Below, piece after piece: positions 11,378 through 23,699 of a stretch of 64,000 nt of DNA. Origin of the DNA: Strongyloides papillosus (Eukaryota > Nematoda > Chromadorea > Rhabditida > Strongyloididae); the NCBI GenBank assembly GCA_005656395.1, contig SRSI01000078.1, forward strand, positions 1,178,001 to 1,242,000, written 5' to 3'. Below the pieces are notes generated by a model. It was not told where the DNA came from. It saw only the letters and a program-made list of their open reading frames with translations, and ran no database searches. Position numbers and translations under genes: made by a program. Numbering within the stretch: position 1 is the stretch's first letter; each line of letters opens with the position of its first letter.

Positions 11378-11538
11378 TGTTATACTTTAATTACTTTATT
11401 ATTACAATATTAAAACAACTCAATTAAAACGTAGTTTCTTTGGGTATTATATACTATTTATTTATGGTCGTGGCCAAATGTTGGTTATCGGTGTTTAATT
11501 ACTCTTGATTCTTGATCATTTGTTATTCCTTGATAACA
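11378..11538 (-). repeat. 5' LTR
   Basis: This is the 161-bp LTR, with TG...CA ends extended to TGTTAT/ATAACA. The adjoining TGGAGGTTCCACC on the minus strand is in the right place for tRNA priming and fixes the orientation. Confidence 0.88.
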
Positions 11539-11542
11539 TAAA

Positions 11543-12030
11543 GTGCTATTTAACTATTAGTAAAATATAGATAAATAGAAAAAAAAAGCCAAAAGCATAT
11601 ATTTTTTACAAAGGATTAATTAAAGTAAAAAAGGTTTAAATGTTAAAAGAATTTTAATAATTTTTAAGAAATTTTACAAGAGATTGAGAAATTATTTAGT
11701 AGCAAATCAAAAAATTTTCTAGTCATTCTTTCAATAGGTTTACAATATTTGATTAAATATTTTCAACAAAGTATATAACATTGTACAATATAATTTATTT
11801 TATGTCTTTAAAACAAACCAAGAATAAGACAAAATTTATTTTAAAATTTAAAAAATTAACTAAAGTAGATTTTTTTTATATAAAAAATAAGTGGAAGTTT
11901 TACTTGTATAACGAACTTGAAATACCACTACTTATATTGATATTTTACTTAGTTGATCATATAAAAATTTTATATTAAACAATATAATAATTGTTGTATT
12001 AAATTAATATCTTTGAGATATTTAATAATC
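11543..12030. other. AT-rich gene-free stretch
   Basis: I see no gene, RNA or repeat boundary. The 65-codon frame at 11781-11978 is rich in K, F, I and Y and has the composition expected by chance. Confidence 0.4.
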
Positions 12031-12039
12031 CACGTCAAT

Positions 12040-12251
12040 GACCATGTCTGGCGGGGAGTTTGACTGGAACCGTACATCTATCAAACTGTAACGTAGGTGT
12101 CTTATGGCAAACTCAAAGAGGACAGAAACCTCTTGTAGAGTAAAAGGGCAAAAGTTTGCTTGATCATGATTTTCAGTACGAATACAGACCCTGAAAGGGT
12201 GGCCTATCGATCCTTTTGTATTAGTATGTTTCTAAAAAGAGATACAGATTT
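12040..12251 (+). rRNA. 28S rRNA fragment (pseudogene)
   Basis: The sequence matches the conserved large-subunit segment containing GGCGGGGAGTTTGACTGG, GAGGACAGAAACCTC, GATTTTCAGTACGAATACAG and GTGGCCTATCGATCCTTTTG, in order and spacing. It has animal-type wording (GGACAGAAACCTC, AAGGGCAAAAG). It carries changes at normally invariant places: GACTGGAACCGTACATC replaces the usual GGGGCGGTACATC, and GACCCTGAAAGGGTGG replaces the usual GACCGTGAAAGCGTGG. Similarity fades after about 12251, before the R2-type target site, and no rRNA is recognisable upstream of about 12040. It is an isolated, diverged piece, not a working rRNA gene. Confidence 0.92.
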
Positions 12252-15200
12252 TGCTTTACAATTTAAATATTAAGTACTAAACAATATAAACAAATAAAAT
12301 GATACTAGAATATAAAATAAAAGCAATTGGAAATTAATGTATTTATGTTTAGTATCCAACACTTTTTTCTTATGCTATTCATTATTTGATTGTTTCTTTT
12401 ATACATTTGATCAATTATGTTTAGCATGTTCTCACTTGTTATTAAATCGCGTTTTGGAAACATATATGTTTCGCATAATCAAATAAAAAATTATTATTCA
12501 TTCATCTTTCATAGCAGTCTTCTTATTATCCTATGTGAATCCGTAATTGCATTAAGTGCTAATCTCGATCCATATTTAGTAGATATTTTTTCCACGTTTT
12601 TTCTTGGGAAAAACTTGATTAACATTTTTTTAGTATCCAATAATTTTTCTCCTCTAGTTTATATAACGAAAGATACAAATTTGATCTCATGATATTTTGT
12701 TTTTAATAAAGCATCTTTAAGGTTGGTTTATGTTGTGCTTACCTAAATACAGTTATATTAATTGAATACAATTTAACATTTGATAACTTTTTAATAACAA
12801 AGAATTTTTCAAACTATTTCCGTGTTTAAAATTTTTTTAATCTTATTTATTTATCTTCATCATCTCAGTTTTATTGTATATTTAATTAATTTAAATTACA
12901 CTTAATTTCAATAAGTTTCTTTGAAATATCATTTTTAAAGTTCCATATTTTTATTCCATTATTTTAAAAGATTTTTTCTTCAAAGTAATATTTAAATTTA
13001 TAAATTGATTCTATATAACTTTATTTTTTTATAATAAATTTTAATTTATTACTATCAATTTACTGGAAAATTGCAATAATATTTCATAAAGAAATTAATT
13101 CCAAGTACCACTTTTTCATGTGGCAAAATTTTAAACAAATAATATGCTTATTCAAAACTCATTCGTCGTAAAACAAATCTATTTAAAAACAATGTTCACA
13201 CTTATTTATATGTGACATAAATCCATACTTTGTTTTAACAAATAAAAATACTTTACCATCTAAAATATATTTATAATACTCAATAGAAAACAATATTTTA
13301 CTCATTATTTTTTGTTTGTTAAAAGAGAAATACTAATTCTTATTTCTAGTTTAAACAACAAATAAACAATGTAGGTTATAGTAAATAACTAAATTAGATT
13401 ATTTAAATCATATAAATATTTATAGATAAAATAATTTGTAATCTTATCTAATTGCATTTTTTGATATTATACATTGTTAGATGTGTCACGTCACTGTCAC
13501 CATCAACTGTCATCAAACAAAATGTATATAAAAACATCTGACAACAGACTTAGATAACCAACAAAATAACATTAAACGACTTTAGTAAACTAAAGTCTAT
13601 GAATTACCTCTATTTATCATATTATTTTAAAGCTTATCTTCCTCTTAATATTTAAATAAACTTTTTTCTAAACCATCTTGAAATGAGTATATGTAGTAAG
13701 CATGCGATCGATGAATACACTAGTGGAATTGAACCACAATTAATGATACTAAACATATAATTTAATAGATACGTTTATAACTTATATTTAAATAAACGAT
13801 TATACACTTTATTATGTAGATTTTTATGTTATCATTATTTAGATATTTAAACTGTTATTAAACAATCAAATTGAAAGTTTTGCAAATAATCTTCGCTTAA
13901 TAACTACACAGTAGTTCATAGTTATTTAAAAATTATTTTAACTAAATAGTTTATTGAATATCTTACAAAAAACTTGCAATAAATTAAAATATATCTTCTA
14001 TTGTATTCTTAAATTATCTATTCTCAAAATATTTATTAATTAGTTAAGTCCAATATTTTGTTAAAAAATTAACAATATGTAGATGATAAGATAAGAGTCA
14101 TAATTCTATAGCTTAAAATACGCAATTTTAAATATTTTCATGATATTTAAGTTTATATAAATAATTTTAATGTTTATACTTAATATATAACGAACGTTTT
14201 TTTTTTGTTTTTGTGCTTATATGATAAAATAATAAGAAGAAACATATTTATTTTTATAGTTTTAATGTTTTAGATATTTTCATAACTAATGAAGAGATTA
14301 CACATACAGCAGAAATTACAATTTTTTTGTAATACTTTAAAAATATTAGAAATTTAAGCGCTAGAAATATTAAATTTAATCCGATGTATTGCATATGATT
14401 TTATCTGCAACAAACCCGCTTGTTTAACGAAGAAAAAATATTCATCTGCGAGGAGTTGAAGAAAATAAGAATTTTGCTAAATTGAATAAAAGAATTAGTA
14501 ACAATATACATATATCATATTATAACTAAAGAATTCGGATGATAAATTAATTCATATAAGTACTTGATTCATTATATTTTCATTATTATTATTGTATTGG
14601 ATTGCCTTATTAAAAGGGTAAAGGAAATATATTAAGATTAATTAGTAAGTTAAGATTTAATATATTTAATTTATTTATAATTTCTTTTATTAAAGATGGC
14701 CACTATTTAAAAATAAACAAGTATAGACTTAAAAATTGTTATTAATTACAAATTAAATGCAACCATTAATTTTATAACATGAAATTTAGATTTTTTTATA
14801 AAAATATTTGCTTTTTAATATTTAAAATTATCACGACATGTAGAATCAAAGTAACATTATGTTCGAAAACGTTTTTACGGTAAAAATATTTTAAATACAG
14901 TTGTAATGTAGTGGAATTATAAGCAAAAGGAAAAAATAAGTATTTTATTTAAAGTAAAATAAAATATATAATAAGAAAATATAATTTATTTATTTAATCA
15001 TCGTGACAAAGATACCAACAGCCGGTTTATCAACATTTTTGTAATTTATAGTCTTATGTACATGTCTAATTTTGCTAAAATTCCAATAGTATTTCGCTTT
15101 ACACTTCTAATTTTATGCCACTTTGTGGATAACGTTTCTGATTCCATTAAAGTTAAGAATAAATTGTAAAATTTTGATTTTGAGTACTGTTATAGGTTGT

Positions 15201-15550
15201 TAATTTTGATATTAAAATATTATTATCAACATTAGTTGTTATTGTTGATATTTACATTTTAACCAGATTCCCCTTTATATAATTGTTTGTTATTTACTAA
15301 AAATAATATTTTAAATTCTGGAAAGTTTCTCTAACGAAGTTTGTTTACTATTTTTCTTTCTTTGTAGTTTATTTATTCTCTCTTTCGTTTCGCATTTTTT
15401 TCCATAATTTAGTAGTGATAATAATGTAAATAATTTAGATATTAACAAAATATTAATGAGATATTTTTCAAAATATTAAATTTTTAAAATATTTTCCGAT
15501 TTATCATTTATTAGATAAATAATTATAAGATTATATTTTATTTCTATTCT
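12252..15550. other. AT-rich stretch with two weak candidates
   Basis: Minus-strand 12500-12665 has an open block (GEKLLDTKKMLIKFFPRKN, then GSRLALNAITDSHRIIRRLL) after an AG, possibly a relic exon. Plus-strand 13525-13533 is TATATAAAA in a locally less A+T-rich patch that also holds GTGTCACGTCACTGTCACC, so a core promoter is conceivable. A 25-codon frame (MSICSKHAIDEYTSGIEPQL) follows at 13682. Nothing else is visible. Confidence 0.25.
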
Positions 15551-15555
15551 TAATA

Positions 15556-15900
15556 CTATTTCTCAAACGTGATAAGATAGAATACGCAAAGATGTGATCT
15601 GGTGTTTTTATTTTTATATGTTGGAATGTAGATTTTTCTTTCTTTTTCTTTTAACCTTTCAGATATTACTATAACATTGAAGAATTGAAAACTCAAACAA
15701 TTCTTATCACAATATGGAGGTATAGTAATCTCCATAAGAAATGATGGCAATTTCGTACTGTTTCTATGTAACTGACTTAATATGCTTTCAAAAACAATTG
15801 TTGTTTCATTTACTGCTTTTATATCATCAACTTCTTCATTAAGAAAAATTGAATACATTGCATGGTCTTGAAGTTTATTTTCTAACTTTTCTTAAATACG
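15556..15900 (-). other. Candidate exon, unknown protein
   Basis: An open minus-strand frame of about 110 codons includes MYSIFLNEEVDDIKAVNETT, then SILSQLHRNSTKLPSFLMEI and IPPYCDKNCLSFQFFN. Residue use is balanced and unlike the AT-driven K/N/F/I frames around it. A possible donor AAAG|GTTAAA lies after VIVISE, which would make the lysine-rich remainder intronic. No family is recognised and no partner exon was found, so it could be an exon or a relic. Confidence 0.35.
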
Positions 15901-18900
15901 CGTTACCAATAAAATATAAATTATATGCTTTGACGTTCAAGTAAAAATTCTTTAAGAGATTATAGTTAGAAGTTTTGTAACTTCCTGCAGAGAGTTCCAT
16001 GTTTTTTATATTATGATGTGTTATTACAAAAAGTTTATAGTTTTAATTTTGTTGTACCATTTATTTATTCCATTAATAATAGTTCTTTTACTTAAACTTA
16101 TACCGTTATATTTCATTTAAAATTTTATTATTAAGCCAACTTGTTGTCTTATTTTCCAATTTAAATAATAAAATGTATACAATTATTAAGTTTGAAAGTT
16201 AATCCTTTTTTAATTCAACTAGTTAATTTTATAAGAATTTTGTACTGCCACTGTTGTGATAATGTTTTATGGCTTTAATGATGAACATTTTTTTTTAAAA
16301 TGTGATTTTATATTTTTTTAGTTACTTTTAGTTAAATTAGTGACTGGTGTACCAAAACATGTATAATTATACTCATCCATATTCTGTCAGAAATCATGTG
16401 AAGAGTCGTAGGATTCAAAAGAATTCTTCAAAGATCTTTTCATATGATGTGATGGAATTTGTCTTTCTTATGTGGCTCGAGTCTTAAAAGAGTGATGAGA
16501 TAGACGAAAAGCATTAAGATTATCACAAAATATAACATTTCCTGAAGATCAAAATACATAAATAATTGGAAAAATCACTACAAAATGTAAGTCTACATTT
16601 TATGTAAAAATTAAACTTTATGTACACGAGATATTTCTAGTACCTAATCACTGTGTTAATCGAGAGTTACTTTTATTTTATTAGAAATAAATCATCAGTA
16701 GTTATCAAAAATAATATAAAATTAATTTTGAATGAAAGTCATTGTATAAATGTACTAGTAAATGTTTAAGGTACTATTTGCAAATAAAGAAAAATTTTTT
16801 AAATACTTGGATAAATTGTATTTTCAATTAAAAATTTACTAATCTTCATCATATCAACTATTAGAAAGTTTTTTGTATTCATTGAAAATGATAAAAATCA
16901 ATATTCCTAATATAACAGTCACAGTACTACGATCAAAAAAATTTACTGATTTATTTATTAAAGCTTTAGTAACGAGTAGTAGAATGTCAATCATTTATAA
17001 ATTTGCTGATTTAAAATCTGAGTAAAATTGTCGTTATATATATTGATTTTTAATAAAAATAAAACAATATTTCGGTTAATAGTTAATGGCCATATTGTTT
17101 GTTAATAATCTAGTAATGTTCAATTTTATTATCACTTTTTGTTATGCTGCCGTAATTTTCATACTATAAGAAAAAATTTAATTTATTTATTGGCTTAGAT
17201 GCTTAATTGTCACATTTCAATAAAAAGAAAAAGAGGTTAATCAAAAAGAGTTATTCCACATAATAAAATTAAAAAACTTTTGACGTAGTTGTATTTAAAT
17301 TTCTTTTAAATTGTTTTTTATTGATTTATACTTTTGTATTAGTAAATTTTGATACTCTATAATAAATACCTAAATGTTGAAATATAAATCGAAATAAGTA
17401 TAAATTTCAGAAACAACTTTAAATTAATATTCATAACAAACATTTGTAACATTATTCTTATGAACTAGTAAATATTTTTCTGCTAGTGATTTAAATTGAA
17501 AAATTAGGCTAGCAAAGTTTGTTCTAAATACATTAATGAAGTAACTGTTAGCAGAAATTAATTGAATTATACAAAAATTAAATTTACAACTACATTAAAA
17601 ATCGCGTTTATTTTTTTTTGTATATCAAACACAAAATCTGCTCGAAATTCTTCATATAAACAATCACTTATCAATATTTGGAATATTATAAAACAAGCAA
17701 CATATTTTTTAATTTTTACGTAAATGAATACTTTTTTTAATATTGCTAATATGTGTAAATATTATGGGATTGTTTAGAATTTGTATTGAGTTGGTTAGGA
17801 AGTAAACTTCAATCAAAAAAATATTAGAAGCTATAATGATATTGTTACAGTAAAACAATTAATTAAATTAACATCAATCATAAATTTTCTTTTAAAAAGT
17901 TTTAATTTTTAGATGAAATATTTAATTAAGTAATTCAATTTCATAATTTTTTCTTCATTTTTTGTAGAAAAATATATTGATCTACAAAAAATTTTATGTT
18001 TATAAAGTTTTAGAGTCTAAAATAGAAAGTATCATAAGTGTTAGCAAAATTATTAATGTCATTAGTAAGTTTTTCGATGATAAAATTACTTCTCATTTTA
18101 ATACCAATTACACGAGTGAAGAAATTTCTACTTTGTTGTTTTTTATATTAATAAACAATTTTTCAATTATCTTTCTATTGGTAGTAATAATAATAATTAA
18201 TTTCATACTATTATTAAACAGTATTATTTAAATTATCTATTACATTTTCACGATAGTTTAGATTTTGCTATGTTAATTGAGTCAATATGGTTAGTTTTTA
18301 ATTCCTTTTTTATTATAGTTAATTTCTTATTTGCAATTTTTCTATAATGGAATTACTCGTTTTTCATATCACTAAAAAAGTGCCGAAGATCGTTAGGATC
18401 TAAATCAAATATACTTACATACAATAAATGATGTTAATAAAATATTAAAGTTATCACTTCTTATCAAATTTAATAAAATAATATTTTATTTATTTAAAAA
18501 TATTTTTATTATTGTTGTTGATTGTTATGTTAAAAAAAACACAACATTATGACACAGTTTTATTTTATATAAAAAAAGTTCTTAGTAAACTAATGCAACA
18601 GTATTTATGCAATTTTTTTATTTAAATTTATCTTATTATTTAAACTTCTTTATGTCATACGGTTGTATAATATCGATAGACTAATAAGTTATGTTTTGTT
18701 AATTTACTGTTTCTATTTTTTAATTAAAATGTCATTGTTCAAAGACGGATTAAAGTATTATTACTTTTACTACAAGGAAACTAATTATTATTAAGATAAA
18801 AAATATGGTATTGTACAGTTAAAAATCAATTTTTTCAGATTTTACGATTATAATTATGGCATAGCTTCCAAACTTTTCTGCCAATAATGTATAAAATTAG

Positions 18901-21152
18901 AAAGCATCTAAAGCCCATGACATTAAGTCTAAAAAAATAACTCCTTTTAGTAATATAAGACATACTTAAAGTAAAAAATCATATAGGGTAGCTTGAATTG
19001 TGGATCATTAGCCACAAATTTTGCAACAATAAACGTTAAACAATCTATTAAAGAACACTAATATAGAATTAGAGATATCATAGAATTCTGATAAATAAGA
19101 CTAGTATTGAAAAAACTTTTAAAATTTCTTAACTAAAACAAAACAAAAAAGAAAATTGCTAAATCTATATAAATTCATCTTGTAAAGGTAAAGTTAAACC
19201 TTTATTGAAAATATTAAGAGTTGATTTTTAACTAAAATAAAAATAATTCCACTTTTTTATTCAAAAAATATGATTTACGAAGACATTGTGAGTATCGAAG
19301 GAGCTTATAATTTGCAAACAGCACTTTGTAAGATCAAAAAGAATTTATATGTTTTAGTACCTTTAAAATATAAATTGAAATCAATAACGAAAATCAAAAA
19401 GAAAATATGGAAATTTAATTTTAAATTTATTGCTTTATTTTTATACACTCGACTCCATAATGATTCGAAGATTCTATAAAATTAAAATACTTTACTAAAT
19501 AACATACAAATTTTTATTCTAATATCTTCAATTTTTTAGCTATTCTCTAAATATATAAAAATTTATGATATTAATTGGTATCCAATTTTTTTTCCTATAA
19601 AATTTCATAATAGTTAATATAATATTTAAATTTACTCAATTATTAAGATATGTCTTGTACGATAAAATTACTTAGATTCACTTGTACAATAATGACTTTC
19701 ACATATAAAATAAAAAACTAGCATTTGTTAATTTTCTAAAAATTTATCACAAAAAAGTAAACCATTTTCATAAAAACAATGAGTGTGTAGCATAACGATT
19801 GCTATCTATCTTTGTAAGTATTCTAAAAAAATCTTTTAGATAATGCTACTTTATGAGATATATTATATCTCAAAATATTTTCTTTTCAAAACATTTTTCT
19901 CGGAAATTTTCTTTAGTGTACCAAACTATCATTTCAAATGCTGTATTTTTAACACTCAAAGCAAACTTAAAGTAATTTCGATCAAAAAGCAACCGTGTTA
20001 AATAATGTAGATCGTCTTGAGTATTGATGAATTTTATTTTTGAAGTGGATCTTATTATTTTCGTCTACATATCATTCGACATAGTAGTAAAATTTCATTA
20101 ATCGAGGATTAAAAGGAATTTACTGAATTTAAATAATCAGGCTTTTAATTGTACTTTAACTCTGAAATAGGTTTTTCTAAAAATTTTAATCTTAGTTTGT
20201 CATCATTGTCAACCGATATTTCTGACATAAAATATAATTTTCCATCGCGATATTAGTGTCATGAGATTTATCTTGCTATGGAAGTTTATAGAATTTCAAT
20301 TCATGCATATTATATATCAAGTAGAAATTTATTGGAGTATTCACTAAAATATATACATACTATAAATACCTTATAAAAAGGGTGAAATATATAAAAGTAA
20401 TAATATGTAAAACGTTATGCAATAATGTAAAAGTAAATTAACAAGTCATATAATAAAGCAATGATACATCAAAATGAAGTAACCAAAAAATAGTTTTGCT
20501 TTCTATTAAATTGTTATTATTTCATTAATGCAAAAATCTTCGTCACGTAAATATGTGAAAAAAAGGTATGATATTTGGAATCCAGAAAATTATATATAAA
20601 AGCTTTCTTACAACTATTAGTCCTTAAATCTATTAGTATCAAAATTTAGATTAACATGAGCAACATAATTCATTGATAGATGTTCAACGGTTTTTAATTT
20701 ACAATACTGTAATTATCATTTTTTATAAAAAAAATAGAATTTTAAATTTATTTATTTCTATTAAAACATAAAAACGCTTTTTTATTTTACTATAAGATTT
20801 GACTAACAAAAAAGAAAATTTTTCATCAGACTTTAACTTATGTATGAAAATATGGCTCTGGGTAGTTTAATCTCTTCTATAAACGTAGTCCTTTTTTTTA
20901 GTAGACAAATGACTATGAAAGGTTATGTAAAAATGAATTTTGATATTTTTTTCAAGAAAAAACACTTTACTGAAATAAAACTACGAAAAATAATGTTAGA
21001 ACTATAAATTAATAGTATTTACGTAGTAAAAAATTTATTGACGTAGTCTCTAATATATATATATATATATATATGTACAATAAAAGATGTAAATAGTTAA
21101 TGTGACAATATAAAAAACAATTACTTAAATATATATAAAATAATGACTTAAA
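15901..21152. other. Long AT-rich stretch with coding scraps
   Basis: Plus-strand 16359-16487 is a 42-residue frame (MYNYTHPYSVRNHVKSRRI, then FSYDVMEFVFLMWLES) with balanced composition. Minus-strand 19870-20064 reads FINTQDDLHYLTRLLFDRNY, then FALSVKNTAFEMIVWYT, up to a TGA. Another minus block at about 20190-20240 reads EISVDNDDKLRLKFLEKPIS in a different frame. These look like decayed coding pieces of unknown origin. The remainder, including the frames at 17977-18231 and 19270-19479, has no supportable feature. Confidence 0.3.
21052..21076. repeat. (TA)n microsatellite
   Basis: A perfect TA dinucleotide run lies about 80 bp left of the foldback element. Confidence 0.9.
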
Positions 21153-21892
21153 ACACGTTTTGTGAGTCAATCAGACATTAGAGGTACAACTGGAAAATTT
21201 TACCCCCCATTTTTATTTCATTAATAGAAAGAGCAACTAAAATAATGTATGTTGGCAAATTCATTCGGCCTGAAACTTTGAGATACAGAAGCTACAGTGA
21301 CTCAAAGTCGGAACAATTGATTTTTATAAGTTCCCGGTAAATAAGTTTTTTCAAAAATAAATATTGCTTCTAGGAGTAATTCTTTATAAGAAAACGAATT
21401 AGAATACTTTCGGATACGTAAATTTCCGTCTTTATTGTCTTTTGAAATTTTTTTATAGTTTTTTCATTTTTTGAGTACGAAAATCAAAGAAGCGCATGTT
21501 CTCACTATGCTTATTCGATTTTTCATGTAATTTTACATCTAGATCCAACAAATAATAAAAAATAAAAAGTGTAACACAATATGTTTTTGAGTATGAGTAC
21601 AAAAATGAAAAAAAAACGCATGTTTTCACTTTGTTCATTCGTTTTTTCATGAAAAATTACCCCTAGAAACAATATTTATTTAAAAAAAAATCTATTTACC
21701 GGAAACTTGTAAAAATTAATTTTTCCGACCCTGTATTACTGAAGCTCTTGTATTTCAAAGTTTCAGGCTGAATAAATCAGCCAACATACATTATTTTGGT
21801 TGCTCTTTTTATTAATAAAATAAAAATGGGGGGTTACAAATTTGTGTTGTATCAAATTTTTAAAAAATGTTCGACTGACTCAAAAAACGTGA
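21153..21892. mobile_element. Foldback element with ~240-bp inverted arms
   Basis: The left arm (from CACGTTTTGTGAGTCAATC) and right arm (ending GACTGACTCAAAAAACGTG) are inverted copies over roughly 240 bp. Matching landmarks are CCCCCCATTTTTATT, AATAATGTATGTTGGC and the GCCTGAAACTTTGA stretch. The roughly 240-bp centre contains two copies of a block reading TCACTNTGNTNATTCGNTTT on the plus strand. The open frame at 21453-21650 is a by-product of this internal duplication. There is no transposase. Target duplication is unclear. Confidence 0.85.
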
Positions 21893-23030
21893 TTTAAACA
21901 AAAGATTATTTTGTCTTATATATATGTGAATATAAGATTTTAAGCTAAACACATCAATAATCAAATACCTGCGTCGCATGTAACTGTCACTACGTAGTCA
22001 TTATAATTTTTAATAATTTTCTTAGAATATTTATTTAAATTTTTCTAGTGAATTTAATGTAACTGTATAATTCATATATAACCTTGATTTTGGTATATTT
22101 TTCAGCATTGCTATCATACAGACATTCTTTAACATATTTTAATGGCATTCGTAGCTCTTGCCTTTAATCCATCAATAACATCTGCAACTTTGTTTTCATT
22201 ATCATTACTAAGCACTTTTTCAAATACTGTTAAATCCTTCGCATAAATTCGTTGTGGTAATTTCTAAAGAATAAACTGACATCATATTAAAGGAATATTC
22301 AGAATATAACATAAACGACCTTGTGTCTAATATGTCAAAAATTCTTTAATTTTTTTTCTAATTAATCCAGCAAATTTTAAAAATTCGGACTTGATTGATT
22401 TTTGTCAATATAAAATTGCTTCTTTAAGTGAATTATAAGATATACAATAAGCTTTTGAATAATGTTTTATAAAATGTTGTGCATAGTGGAATTTTAATTG
22501 TTCTAGAAAAAAATATTAAATGGTAGTTTTATTTTTAAAATAACCTTTTTAAAACTAACTTGTAGAAATTCGCTGTAATACATATTACTTAAAAATTGTC
22601 TGGATGAAACTACACTTACCCTGGTTTCAAAATAATGTTATTTAACTTTAAATTTGAAAGATTTACGAGATAAAAAACTATTTTTTTTGCTTGTTTTAAA
22701 TACAGTACCTAAGAGTTTTGCAATTGTTTTACAATATTTTTAGATTATACATTTTCATGAGTTTTTGTTCTATATTATCAAAATTATATGGTACATGGAA
22801 TCGGTAAAAATGAAAGAAACAAGAAAGTCATTACGTTATATAAAGATTTCTGAAAAAAAAACTACCGACTTATCTTAAATTTTTTAAACAATAAAAGAAT
22901 TAGGAGTTGAAAAAAACCTTAAAATTGTAAATAAAACAGTTTATATTGACAAAATATTTGCAGTTGTAAGGTATTTATAACTGTTTTCCAAAAAGTAATA
23001 TCGCTTGCTGCTCTTTTCATGTAAGAAAAA
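21893..23030. other. AT-rich stretch with one exon-like block
   Basis: Minus-strand 22129-22263 is open for 44 codons to TAA and starts exactly after TTTATTCTTTAG, a good splice acceptor. It reads KLPQRIYAKDLTVFEKVL, then VADVIDGLKARATNAIKIC. It could be the last exon of an unidentified gene. No upstream partner was found. The rest is featureless. Confidence 0.3.
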
Positions 23031-23039
23031 TATTTATGA

Positions 23040-23640
23040 ATATTTAAGAAAAAGTTGTATTTCTGTAGACAGTGTCTCCATAATACAAAAAATCGTAAAG
23101 CAAGTGATGAAGATACTAAAAAATTAAGTGAAATGTTACGACATATAATGTTACTTTCTTTTTTTTAAATTAAAGATGCTACTTATTTTCGGCACAATTA
23201 TATTCAAATAAATTTCTCAAGGAGACACTTTAAATATGTAGAAAATCTTAGCAATTATTTGAATATTCAATGGTTTACAAGTATTTCTTCATATCGTATA
23301 TGTGGTTTTAGTTTTTGTAAATGGCTTATAGGAACAACTAATCAAGCTGAAATTAAACATTCTGCAATCAAAAAAGTTATTATTTTAAATCTCATCAGAA
23401 TATTAATAGGTATATAAATGCAATTAGAGTTATGGATCAGATAAATATTACGAGTCTTAAACAAAATTACGATTATAATTTCTATGGTGTTACAGATAAA
23501 AATGTCCATTTATTTAGTCTTTTCAAAACATACGTAGTTGGAGAAAACATATTTTTTATGGTTAAACATAGTTAAAAAATAACTGAAAATAAAAGGAAAG
23601 TTCAAAAGAGAAAATAACTTCTTTTTTTTTAATTTCAAAT
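23040..23640 (+). pseudogene. Decayed coding block, unknown
   Basis: One plus-strand frame from 23040 to the TAA at 23415-23417 has a single interruption inside a T8 run at about 23165. It reads LYFCRQCLHNTKNRKASDED, then IKDATYFRHNYIQINFSRRH and ICGFSFCKWLIGTTNQ. The CRQC at the start is metal-binding-like. Further scraps reach 23575. It ends just upstream of the piggyBac relic on the same strand and might be part of it, but the residues do not match the transposase N-terminus as I know it. Confidence 0.3.
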
Positions 23641-23699
23641 ATTTATATTTATGAAAGAAAATTTTGCAGGGTGATAATTTTCAAAACTATAAAATTAGG

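Larger units (their letters stand above)
10424..11538 (-). mobile_element. Internally deleted LTR retrotransposon (TRIM/LARD-like)
   Basis: LTRs of 154 bp (10424-10577) and 161 bp (11378-11538) share most positions, both starting TGTTAT and ending ATAACA. The whole is flanked by a 4-bp duplication TAAA (10420-10423 and 11539-11542), typical of Ty3/gypsy-class integration. On the minus strand the 5' LTR is followed at once by TGGAGGTTCCACC, a primer-binding-site-like sequence beginning TGG. The 3' LTR is preceded by purine-rich CAAAGAGAA. The 800-bp interior has no pol. It holds one 27-residue frame at 10977-11060 (MKRLFKRQMDVEPDEAF), possibly the start of gag. This is a complete non-autonomous element needing enzymes from elsewhere. 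Confidence 0.88.

Noticed and set aside
12040..12251. Functional rRNA gene.
   Set aside because: Only about 200 bp is present and normally invariant positions are altered.
13525..13533. TATATAAAA as a firm promoter.
   Set aside because: TATA-like strings are expected by chance in this AT-rich DNA and no convincing gene follows.
17977..18231. 84-codon plus-strand frame with a hydrophobic end.
   Set aside because: Composition is I/F/N/K/S as expected from AT-rich chance sequence, with no start context, motif or splice support.
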